Below are positions 1 to 7,554 of a DNA stretch of 64,000 nt, piece after piece. The notes under the pieces were generated by a model. That model was given only the letters and a program-made list of their open reading frames with translations. It did not search any database and had not been told where the DNA came from. This DNA is from Flavobacteriaceae bacterium (GTDB lineage: Bacteria > Bacteroidota > Bacteroidia > Flavobacteriales > Flavobacteriaceae), in contig JAKMDI010000011.1 of NCBI GenBank assembly GCA_022428005.1, forward strand, positions 1-64,000. The letters are read 5' to 3'. A program made the position numbers and the translations under genes. Each line of letters opens with the position of its first letter. The stretch's first letter is position 1.

Positions 1-20
1 ATATTGTAAAAATTAAACGA

Positions 21-2807
21 ATGAAAAGTATTAAACAACATTTTATTTTTTGTTTTAGTCTTTTGTTTTGTTCTTCTGCGTTAATGGGGCAAGAGTTTGT
101 GCATCCTAGAATATATGTTACTAATGAAGATAAAGCCAAGTTTTTAAAAACCATTGATAATGTAGACTGGAAAAAAGAGTTAGTAGATAAAAAAATTAAA
201 AATTTAGAAAAGTATATTGCTTATTGTAAAGAAGACCCAGCTTGGTTGGTATCTCGTTTACAAATGAACTGGAAGACAAAGCATGATAAGGTATTTTTAA
301 CCGGAGGTGATTTTTCACATTCTGAAGGTTCTGCACCAGTACCAACGGTTAGGTATTCAGGAACAAGAGATTGGGCAACCGATTATAGAAAACCAAAATT
401 GGATGATATTGAGCCTTATTTTGATGATCCTCGCGGGCTTTACTTAGAGCATAAAAACACAGGCAAGAAAGAATGGATTCATCCATCTGAAGCTGGTTTT
501 ACAATTGAAAAAGTGAACCAAGAAATAATGCAGTTGGTTGAAGATGCTGCCTTTTTATTCTGGTTAACGGGAAAGCAAAAATATGCTGAATTTGCAACCC
601 CTGTATTTTTTACTTACATAAATGGGATGCATCATAGAGAGGCTCCTATAGACTTAAAAGATTCTAATCAACAACATATTTCAGGCTTAGCAACTTTCGA
701 AGTAATTCACGAAAGTATTGTTATATCGCTTGTTACGGCTTATGATTTTCTTCATAATTATTTTAAGTCTGAAAACATAGATTTATCAAATACAACTGCA
801 GTTTTCCAAAAGTGGGGAGATCAAATTATAGAAAAAGGTATTCCAGATAACAATTGGAATTTATTTCAAGCCCGATTTTTAACCTATTTGGCTTTAGCTC
901 TAGAAGATAATGATAGCTATAAAAACAGAAAAGGAAGAGAACACTATTTAGATTATACCTTTAATATTTCTACTGATAGACAAATAGCTATAAACGAATC
1001 GTTGTTAGTTTATGATTATAAGACTGGAATTTGGCCTGAAAGTCCATCATATTCTGTCCATGTAATTACTACGCTTTTAAGAATATTTACATTATTAGAT
1101 CATTTCACAAACCAAAACGAAATAGCTAAATATCCTATTTTAGAAAAAGCGGTTTTATCTTCATTTCAATATTTATTTCCCTCTGGAAATATGGTAGGGT
1201 TTGGGGACTCTGATCATAAAATTTTACCTCCTGAAAACTTTGAACTATTAATAGCTAATTATAAAAAGTATAATCAAAAAGAAAAGGAAAAGATGATTTC
1301 TGGTTTTTTATCAGAATTTATTTCTAAAAAATTATACAAAAGAAAAGCTAAAGATTTATTTAATCTATTCTTTTATGTTGATGATGTCATTGAAAGTGAA
1401 GCAAATTTAGAAGCACTTACTACCCCTACATTCTTTGCCCCTAATGTAAGTATGTTTAATCAAAGATTAGGTAAAGGCGATGATGCCGTTATGTTATCAA
1501 CTGTAGGCTCTTATGGAAATCATGCTCATGCCAATGGTATTTCTATAGAATTATTTGCAAATAATTATGTTTTAGGACCAGATTCTGGGAAAGGTCCAAG
1601 TTATTGGCATCCTACTTTTAGAAATTATTATGCGAGAATGCCAGCGCATAATACAGTTATTGTTGATGGAAATTCCGATTATAATAACATGCGAACGTAT
1701 CATCCATTTACATTAGATAATAATTTTCCAAATTCTGGGGAGTCATCGCTCTTTAATAAAGTCACTTTTTCAAAAGTATCTTTTTTAGAACCTAAAACAG
1801 TTTCTGATCAGCAACGTTTTTCAGCGATTATTAAATCAAATTCAGGTAAAAGTTATCTTGTGGATGTATTTAGATCTAAAAAGCAAAAAGAAGGCGCTCA
1901 GAAACACGAATACATTTACCGAAATATAGGGCAATCTTTGGATATTTATGATGAGAATTATAAGAGTTTAAAGTTCCAGAAAACAAATGAATTAAGCTCT
2001 AAAAATGGAGATTTAAAAGGCTATGATTTTTTTTCAGATAAATATAAAACCATCACTTCGAAAGGTGTAAATGCCATTTTTACATTAATAGAAGTCGATA
2101 AACCCAATAATATCATGAAACTATGGGTTAAGGGAAGTGAAAATCAAACAATTTATAAGTTTAAATCACCTAATTCAAATGCGTTAAGCGAGAGCACTGC
2201 ACCAAAAAGGATTTTAAAAGATTCAATTGCTACTTTGATGTTAAAAAGAGAAGAGGCTGCATGGAACAACCCTTTTGCTGTAGTATTTAATCCTTATTTA
2301 GAAGGTGTGGAAAACCCAATTAATAACGTATCGTATTCGTCTTTAGAGGAGAATCCTAGTGCACAAATAATTGACGTTTTACTTTCAGATAAAACAACTA
2401 CAGATAGAATTGTTTTAAATACCTCTGAGAATGATATATCCCAAGCTAAAGAGTTCTATCAAAAAGGATTATTATCAATTATTAGAAGCTCTAAAGAGGC
2501 AAAAGAACCAAACTTTATATTTTTATCAGGTATAAGCAAATTTGATTATAAAAATTGGACAGTAATTGCCTCTACTGATCCATTAAACCTATCAATTGAA
2601 AATACTCAAGAAGGGTTTTTAATTCAAAATGATAAACCAGTCACAATAAATTTGCCATACAAGAAAGGGAATACACGTGCAAAGTTAATGCTATATGAAA
2701 AGGGTAAAGTAGTGTCTACTAGGTCGGCCGTTCTAAACAGAAATAATCCAAATCAGCAATATTTTAAGTTAAATAAAGCATACGATAAAGCAATAATAGT
2801 ACAATAG
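21..2807 (+). CDS. Heparinase II/III-family polysaccharide lyase
   Basis: Probable secreted or periplasmic polysaccharide lyase of 928 residues. A signal peptide occupies about residues 1-23 (hydrophobic core, then SALMGQ). An alpha-helical toroid-like region follows, and from about residue 480 there is the heparinase II/III block with NHAHANGISIELF and later YYARMPAHNTVIVDG, the pattern of the His/Tyr catalytic region in this superfamily. The family eliminates uronic-acid polymers such as alginate, ulvan or heparin-like glycans; the substrate cannot be read from the sequence. There is no obvious type IX secretion C-terminal domain. The gene is much richer in A/T codons than the genes to its right and lies beside a tRNA gene, so horizontal acquisition as part of a carbohydrate-use island is likely. 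Confidence 0.82.
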   Translation: MKSIKQHFIFCFSLLFCSSALMGQEFVHPRIYVTNEDKAKFLKTIDNVDWKKELVDKKIKNLEKYIAYCKEDPAWLVSRLQMNWKTKHDKVFLTGGDFSHSEGSAPVPTVRYSGTRDWATDYRKPKLDDIEPYFDDPRGLYLEHKNTGKKEWIHPSEAGFTIEKVNQEIMQLVEDAAFLFWLTGKQKYAEFATPVFFTYINGMHHREAPIDLKDSNQQHISGLATFEVIHESIVISLVTAYDFLHNYFKSENIDLSNTTAVFQKWGDQIIEKGIPDNNWNLFQARFLTYLALALEDNDSYKNRKGREHYLDYTFNISTDRQIAINESLLVYDYKTGIWPESPSYSVHVITTLLRIFTLLDHFTNQNEIAKYPILEKAVLSSFQYLFPSGNMVGFGDSDHKILPPENFELLIANYKKYNQKEKEKMISGFLSEFISKKLYKRKAKDLFNLFFYVDDVIESEANLEALTTPTFFAPNVSMFNQRLGKGDDAVMLSTVGSYGNHAHANGISIELFANNYVLGPDSGKGPSYWHPTFRNYYARMPAHNTVIVDGNSDYNNMRTYHPFTLDNNFPNSGESSLFNKVTFSKVSFLEPKTVSDQQRFSAIIKSNSGKSYLVDVFRSKKQKEGAQKHEYIYRNIGQSLDIYDENYKSLKFQKTNELSSKNGDLKGYDFFSDKYKTITSKGVNAIFTLIEVDKPNNIMKLWVKGSENQTIYKFKSPNSNALSESTAPKRILKDSIATLMLKREEAAWNNPFAVVFNPYLEGVENPINNVSYSSLEENPSAQIIDVLLSDKTTTDRIVLNTSENDISQAKEFYQKGLLSIIRSSKEAKEPNFIFLSGISKFDYKNWTVIASTDPLNLSIENTQEGFLIQNDKPVTINLPYKKGNTRAKLMLYEKGKVVSTRSAVLNRNNPNQQYFKLNKAYDKAIIVQ

Positions 2808-3211
2808 ATAAATGACACAAAAGAGTAAATATTTAATAATCTTATTTTAAGCTGAAATTTTTACTAACTGCCAAAACAACAAAGATATTCCAACAGAGTA
2901 AGTTCATGAGCATATTTATAAAGCAGTAAATAAAGACACTTTAAAGTCTCAAATTCACAAGAGTTGACAACTTAACCCCCAATAACTCCAATACCCCCAA
3001 ACAAACACCACCAGAGGTATCACTAATAGCCCTGTTAGATCAGTGATGATAGTAATTTGCAATGGATTTGGATTGGTCCCAACCTTGTAGACCTTGGGTT
3101 ATAAATAATACTAAGTACCCTAACCTTCACAGAAAAACCATTCTACAAAATCCACCCCACCGTCAGGTAATCAGATAGGTTAGGAAGTTTTTAGGGTTTA
3201 AAATATTGTAG

Positions 3212-3229
3212 CCGTACAAATACCGTACA
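3212..3229. repeat. Tandem CCGTACA repeat near tRNA
   Basis: CCGTACA occurs twice with AATA between (3212-3218 and 3223-3229), so the copies are 11 bp apart, about one helical turn. Such phased short repeats next to a tRNA 3' end fit binding sites of an integrase or excisionase, but that function is inferred. Confidence 0.5.
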
Positions 3230-3243
3230 TAAATAGAATGACA

Positions 3244-3280
3244 AATCCCTAAAATATTGATTTACAATATAAAAGGGATT
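3244..3280. repeat. Nested inverted repeat beside tRNA-Ala 3' end
   Basis: AATCCCT (3244-3250) pairs with AGGGATT (3274-3280), and inside it ATATTG (3254-3259) pairs with CAATAT (3265-3270), with symmetric AAA spacers and a 5-nt centre. It starts 7 nt beyond the tRNA 3' end. It could be an integration core, or a weak terminator for the tRNA; there is no strong T tract on the tRNA strand. Confidence 0.6.
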
Positions 3281-3287
3281 GTTGTTG

Positions 3288-3361
3288 TGGAGAAGATGGG
3301 ACTCGAACCCACGACCTCTTGACTGCCAGTCAAGCGCTCTAGCCAGCTGAGCTACATCCCC
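3288..3361 (-). tRNA. tRNA-Ala (GGC anticodon)
   Basis: A full cloverleaf of 74 nt including the discriminator A. The anticodon loop is CTGGCAG between CTTGA and TCAAG, giving anticodon GGC. The acceptor stem has the G3:U70 wobble pair that marks alanine tRNAs. The T loop is TTCGAGT. CCA is not encoded. One T:T mismatch is visible in the acceptor stem. The gene lies at the border between the AT-rich lyase region and ordinary chromosome, the usual place for an integrated island. Confidence 0.95.
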
Positions 3362-3375
3362 ATTTACTGACGAAC

Positions 3376-3405
3376 CAAAAATACAACATTGGTTTAAATA
3401 TCAAA
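3376..3405 (-). promoter_or_regulatory. Promoter of tRNA-Ala
   Basis: On the minus strand TTTG (3402-3405) is followed after 18 nt by TATTTTTG (3376-3383), matching the Bacteroidota primary-sigma consensus TTTG / TAnnTTTG. Transcription would start about 8 nt before the tRNA. Confidence 0.75.
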
Positions 3406-3448
3406 ACAGTACGCCTTACAATAGTCTATTATTCTCTATCTTTAATTG

Positions 3449-4108
3449 ATGGACCATATGACCAACAATTGGTTTTTCCTTTTTTGTTCCCTGCTCAGCA
3501 TGGGCTTTGCCCAAGGGGATGACAACCTCCTGATGCAGTACAATAAGAGCCCCGATCTGGACGCTTTCTATCGCAAGTGGAATGTTGACCTCCACACCCA
3601 ACTCGTCTATGGAAATGTAAAAGAAGATAGCAGGGCATTTAAAATAGATTACGCCGCTGGCGCATACCTTCAGTATAAATTTTCAAAAACTTTTGCACTC
3701 ATTACAGGGGCAGATTATTTTAACCTAAGGTACCAATATCAACTCCAAAGCAACCAATCCTATGATCGGTTGCGTTACCTCAGCATTCCTTTAACCCTCC
3801 GTGTTTTCCCCTCTCGAAAACTACTCTTTGAAACAGGACTGCTCTACAACCATTTGCTCAATGCGCAAAATACCGAGATTGTCGATCTTGCCAATAGGAG
3901 TAATATTTACCCATCCAGGACGTTTAAAAATGCGTTTGGCTGGCTCTTTGCCGCCCAATACAATGTCTGGAAACGATTGAATGTCTCCATTCAATACCGC
4001 TTTTTAAAAAAAGCTTCCCCTACTTTAAACCTTCAAAAAAACAATTTTGAAGCGTGGGTCTTGGGACTTCACTTTTTCGTGCTCAACCCTAAAAAAAAAC
4101 CGCAATAA
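3449..4108 (+). CDS. Outer-membrane beta-barrel protein
   Basis: Small outer-membrane protein of about 219 residues. A short signal peptide (NNWFFLFCSLLSMGFAQ) precedes alternating aromatic/polar strands (YLQYKFSKTFALITGADYF, LLFETGLLYNHLL, NVSIQYRFLKK) and a C-terminal strand ending HFFVLNP, the look of the OMP_b-brl_2 class of eight-stranded barrels. The function is unknown; such proteins are often structural or transport-related. The start is ATG 3449, but ATG 3458 gives a more typical signal peptide. It converges with the LpxR-like gene, leaving 5 nt between stops. Confidence 0.65.
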   Translation: MDHMTNNWFFLFCSLLSMGFAQGDDNLLMQYNKSPDLDAFYRKWNVDLHTQLVYGNVKEDSRAFKIDYAAGAYLQYKFSKTFALITGADYFNLRYQYQLQSNQSYDRLRYLSIPLTLRVFPSRKLLFETGLLYNHLLNAQNTEIVDLANRSNIYPSRTFKNAFGWLFAAQYNVWKRLNVSIQYRFLKKASPTLNLQKNNFEAWVLGLHFFVLNPKKKPQ

Positions 4109-4113
4109 TACCA

Positions 4114-5013
4114 CTAAAATATCCTCCCAATCGTCAAGTTCAGATAAGGATGGCGGGCATAGGATTGTAAATCGTTGTCTTTAGAAATACTATTAAATAT
4201 AGTAAGGAACCGCCATTTTGGAGAATAATAGGCAAAGCCTATTTCCAAACTGTTTTTATAAGGAATAGAGGAAAGTACAAACGGAGCTTCGTCGTCAAAC
4301 AAACTGCCAGAGATCATAAAATCATGAAAGCGGTACTCTTGGCGTGTTCCCAAATATACCCCATATCCCTTGCGTTGGGTTTCAAATGGGTTTCCCAAAA
4401 ACGAGAGGGCATCCGAAGGGCCCAATAACAATCCCATTCGACCTCCCATCGCCATACGTTGGGTTCCCATATTTGCAAAAAATTCGTAGAGGAATGCAAC
4501 CCGATTGGCCACAGCCAGTCTTTTTCGGTGTGATCCGTTCAGGTTGAGGTGAAAACGCTGGGGCAAAGGCTGTTCCCAAGCCACCTCGGGAAGGTCTAAA
4601 ATATGGCGGTGGTAGAGGTTTTGAAAAAGAGGCGCTAAAGAAGCTTCTCCCGTCATCCCTGCTTTTATGGAATAGCCCCAAGCAGAAAATGGATCTTTGT
4701 ATTTTTCAAAACTTCGTGCAATAAATATCCACCCCCCATAGGGATAATCAAATTGCTGCACATTACGGGTATACCTCTTTGAAGGGGTATAAATCTCTTG
4801 GCCCAACGTCCAATGCCGGTATTTTTTGGGAAAATCATCCTGCGTTTCCGCCTCCATAATTTGCTTCCCTGTGCTTACAAAAATGCCGCTGGAATAATAC
4901 CAGTCGTAACCAAAATACAGATCGTTGTCCACAGAAAGGTTTATATATTCTTGGGCGACCCCACAGCAATGCAGCATACAAAACAAAAGGAAGGAAGAAA
5001 CAAATCTATTCAT
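4114..5013 (-). CDS. LpxR-like lipid A deacylase family (DUF2219)
   Basis: Outer-membrane protein of 299 residues with a signal peptide (to about residue 21, CCGVAQ). Family marks are the N-terminal SVDNDLYF with the Asn-Asp pair, LGQEIYTPS and DYPYGGWIF, corresponding to the conserved blocks of LpxR, a Ca-dependent enzyme that removes the 3'-acyloxyacyl chain from lipid A. The usual YTNG motif reads YSSG here, so enzymatic activity is not certain. The start is ATG at 5013, preceded in frame by a TTG. Next to another barrel protein, it fits envelope remodelling. Confidence 0.75.
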   Translation of the reverse strand: MNRFVSSFLLFCMLHCCGVAQEYINLSVDNDLYFGYDWYYSSGIFVSTGKQIMEAETQDDFPKKYRHWTLGQEIYTPSKRYTRNVQQFDYPYGGWIFIARSFEKYKDPFSAWGYSIKAGMTGEASLAPLFQNLYHRHILDLPEVAWEQPLPQRFHLNLNGSHRKRLAVANRVAFLYEFFANMGTQRMAMGGRMGLLLGPSDALSFLGNPFETQRKGYGVYLGTRQEYRFHDFMISGSLFDDEAPFVLSSIPYKNSLEIGFAYYSPKWRFLTIFNSISKDNDLQSYARHPYLNLTIGRIF

Positions 5014-5125
5014 CAATTATTGTATAAAAACAATGTAACCGTGATTTTTGACATTCACTTTGAAAAAAATTTCAATTGGGTCATAAACATACAAAACAAA
5101 ATAGAATGGCTATTTTTGAAACAGA

Positions 5126-5869
5126 ATGGAAGGCAATGTTCACATAATCAAAGAAAATAAAATCGGGAGGATTCAGTTTTTTCACCCCAAGGGAAACTGT
5201 TTGCCCACCCACCTTCTAAAAGCGCTTGTCGACGCGCTGGAAACCTTAGATAAAGACGCGCAAACTCATGTGGTCATTCTCGAGAGCAATGGCAATGCTT
5301 TTTGTGCAGGAGCCTCTTTAAGCGAGCTCAAGGCAGTAAAAAACATCTCGGAGGGCACCGCTTTTTTCATGGGGTTTGCAGTGCTACTGAACACCCTTCG
5401 GGAAATGTCAAAATTTGTCTTAGCAAGAGTACACGGCAAAGTTGTCGGGGGTGGCGTGGGGTTGGTCGCCGCCTGTGATTATGCCTTTGCTACCGCCGCC
5501 TCCGAAATCAAACTTTCTGAGCTGTCTATAGGACTAGGTCCCTATGTCATTGAACCTGCTGTAAGCCGTAAAATGGGTACCACCGCTTTTGCACAGCTAT
5601 CGCTGAACAGTGCGTGTTGGAAAAGTGCTGAGTGGGGCTTAGAAAAGGGCCTCTATGCAGAATGCCTACCCGACCAAAATACCTTGGACAGAATACTAAA
5701 CGAAAAAGCAAAGCAGTTTTCAGAATATGCCCCAAAAGCCTGTTCCGCACTGCGGAAATTACACTGGAAGGACACCCATCATTGGAAAGACCTTTTGCCA
5801 GAAAATGCAAAAATTACCGCCCAACTGGCATTGTCCGACTTTACCCAAAACAGGATCAAATCCCTATAA
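5126..5869 (+). CDS. Enoyl-CoA hydratase/isomerase family protein
   Basis: Crotonase-fold protein of 247 residues. The oxyanion-hole segments are visible: FCAGASLSEL at about residue 58, and HGKVVGGGVGLVAACDYAFA at about 103-122, with the acidic residue of the hydratase site in KLSELSIGLGP. The closest functional type appears to be short-chain or methylglutaconyl-CoA hydratases, but the substrate cannot be fixed. A TATTTTTG -7 element at 5111-5118 lies just before the ATG, so the mRNA would be nearly leaderless. It is followed after 2 nt by queD. Confidence 0.85.
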   Translation: MEGNVHIIKENKIGRIQFFHPKGNCLPTHLLKALVDALETLDKDAQTHVVILESNGNAFCAGASLSELKAVKNISEGTAFFMGFAVLLNTLREMSKFVLARVHGKVVGGGVGLVAACDYAFATAASEIKLSELSIGLGPYVIEPAVSRKMGTTAFAQLSLNSACWKSAEWGLEKGLYAECLPDQNTLDRILNEKAKQFSEYAPKACSALRKLHWKDTHHWKDLLPENAKITAQLALSDFTQNRIKSL

Positions 5870-5871
5870 AA

Positions 5872-6324
5872 ATGGAGAATAAAATTCGTGTTACCAAACA
5901 GTTTAAATTTGAAACCGGCCATGCCCTGTATGGCTATGATGGACTCTGTAAAAATGTACACGGCCACAGCTATAAACTCGATGTAACCGTAATTGGAGTG
6001 CCCATCGATGAGCCTGAAAATGTAAAAAATGGAATGGTCATCGACTTCGGCGATCTCAAGGCCATCGTCAACCAAGAAATCGTTTACCCTTTTGATCATG
6101 CCACAGTGTTAAACGTCCGTACCCCCCATGTAGAAATCGCCGACGAAATGGAACGCCGAGGCCACAAAATTCTCCGCGTGGAGTACCAACCCACCAGTGA
6201 AATGATGATTTTGGACTTTGCAGAAAAAATAAAATACCGGCTTCCTAAACACCTGAAATTGCATTCTTTAAAGCTTCGTGAAACCGAAACCGCATTTGCA
6301 GAATGGCATGCCGCTGACCATTAA
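5872..6324 (+). CDS. queD: 6-carboxytetrahydropterin synthase (QueD/PTPS family)
   Basis: Zinc enzyme of 150 residues converting dihydroneopterin triphosphate to 6-carboxytetrahydropterin, the second step of queuosine/7-deazaguanine synthesis. The zinc ligands are the His of FETGHAL and the HGH of CKNVHGHSY; the CxxxHGH arrangement carries the catalytic Cys of the QueD class. A Glu of the C-terminal LRETETAFAEW binds the pterin. The start ATG at 5872 follows the crotonase stop by 2 nt, and an in-frame longer reading inside the crotonase gene is not used. PTPS sensu stricto is the alternative, but the Cys motif favours QueD. Confidence 0.88.
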   Translation: MENKIRVTKQFKFETGHALYGYDGLCKNVHGHSYKLDVTVIGVPIDEPENVKNGMVIDFGDLKAIVNQEIVYPFDHATVLNVRTPHVEIADEMERRGHKILRVEYQPTSEMMILDFAEKIKYRLPKHLKLHSLKLRETETAFAEWHAADH

Positions 6325-6551
6325 TTTTTTTGATTTATCCAGTACGCCATCATCAATAGAAGATTTCTTTTGACGCTGTTTTTTGGAATCTAAACTGGTA
6401 TTGTTTTCCGTCAAAACACTACTGGGGTTTATCAAACTGTACTGGAAGCTGGGGGATATCATTTTGAGATAAAGCAATAATCCCAATCACAAACAACTTT
6501 TATTCTAAATGCTGCGGAACCCTTTTCTAATCCGAAGACAAGCCATAACCC

Positions 6552-7523
6552 TTATTGGGACCAAGCTGTAGGCTTACGATCCCAGCGGTGTTTTTGAAGC
6601 GATTGGTGGAGTGCGGGCTCCATGGATGTGCCGTCACTACAATCGGTATTGGCTTTTACATTTCTCAGTTTTCGCATTCCCGGAATCACAGTTCCTACGG
6701 TTTTATTTTCTAAAATAAATCGCAATGCCATTTCGGCCATGTCCATCCCTTCGGGTACCAAAGGACGAAGTCCCTCCGCCCGATCAACACTGGCATTTAA
6801 GTTCTCGGGAACAAAATAAGTCCCCCTCCAGTCCCCGGCTGGAAAAACCGTTTCTTTGGTTAAATTTCCCGTAAGGGTCCCCTCGTCGAATGGAACTCGG
6901 GCGATCACCCCAATATCGTTTTTCTTGCAATACGGAAAAAGATGGTCCTCGGGAGCTTGATCAAAAATATTGTAGATCACCTGTACAGCATCGATCAAAC
7001 CCGTATCCAATCCCTTGATCCCATTTTCAGGTTCCCAGCGATTCATGCTGATGCCCATGGCCGCGATCTTACCTTCTTTTTTTAAATCCTCTACTGTCCG
7101 TTGCCATTCTTCTTTTTCCGCCCAACCATCGTCCCAAGTGTGAAACTGCATCAAATCGATCTGCTCGGTTCCCATATTGGTAAGGGTCTTTTCGGTATAT
7201 TCCCGAATATGGCTTTCAGGGAAACATTCCTCATAGGTATATTCTGGTTTTGCAGGCCACCTAAAATTCATCGGTGGTATTTTGCTGGCGGTAAACAGCT
7301 TTGTACCAGTGTGCTCCCGCAACAATTGTCCCAACAAGCGCTCGCTATGTCCTTCACCATATCCCCAAGCGGTATCAAAAAAATTAACCCCACGGTCCAC
7401 GGCCATGTGTAGGGCGTCCATAGATTGCTTGTCATCGGATCCTTTCCACCCTGCCATGCCCCACATGCCATAACCCACCTCACTGATCTCCCAATCGGTT
7501 CTTCCAAAACGTCTGTATTTCAT
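6552..7523 (-). CDS. Aldo-keto reductase
   Basis: NAD(P)H-dependent oxidoreductase of 323 residues with the AKR TIM barrel. The tetrad is visible: Asp in FFDTAWGYG (about 50), Tyr in the same block, Lys in FTASKIPP (about 82) and His in MQFHTWDD (about 127). The C-terminal NADP-binding part includes GTVIPGMRKL. It resembles the general YdhF/Tas group that acts on small aldehydes and ketones; the substrate is unknown. It lies downstream of PBP1A on the same strand with about 30 nt between. The 227 nt after it hold nothing firm. Confidence 0.88.
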   Translation of the reverse strand: MKYRRFGRTDWEISEVGYGMWGMAGWKGSDDKQSMDALHMAVDRGVNFFDTAWGYGEGHSERLLGQLLREHTGTKLFTASKIPPMNFRWPAKPEYTYEECFPESHIREYTEKTLTNMGTEQIDLMQFHTWDDGWAEKEEWQRTVEDLKKEGKIAAMGISMNRWEPENGIKGLDTGLIDAVQVIYNIFDQAPEDHLFPYCKKNDIGVIARVPFDEGTLTGNLTKETVFPAGDWRGTYFVPENLNASVDRAEGLRPLVPEGMDMAEMALRFILENKTVGTVIPGMRKLRNVKANTDCSDGTSMEPALHQSLQKHRWDRKPTAWSQ

Positions 7524-7554
7524 AATGTAAAAGTTTAATATAATTCCCTGTTTA

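Larger units (their letters stand above)
2808..3287. other. 480-nt gene-free island edge
   Basis: No convincing gene lies between the lyase and tRNA-Ala. On the minus strand a short open stretch (about 2950-3100) reads like a hydrophobic protein tail (ending VVFVWGYWSYWGLS), but it has no clear start and a stop lies just upstream, so at best it is a remnant. Next to the tRNA there is a 7-bp direct repeat and a nested inverted repeat, listed separately. The composition changes here from the AT-rich lyase to the more balanced chromosome. Confidence 0.5.

Noticed and set aside
6325-6551. Open minus-strand reading downstream of queD with a hydrophilic, protein-like stretch
   Set aside because: It overlaps the end of queD antisense, has no clear start and no recognisable similarity.
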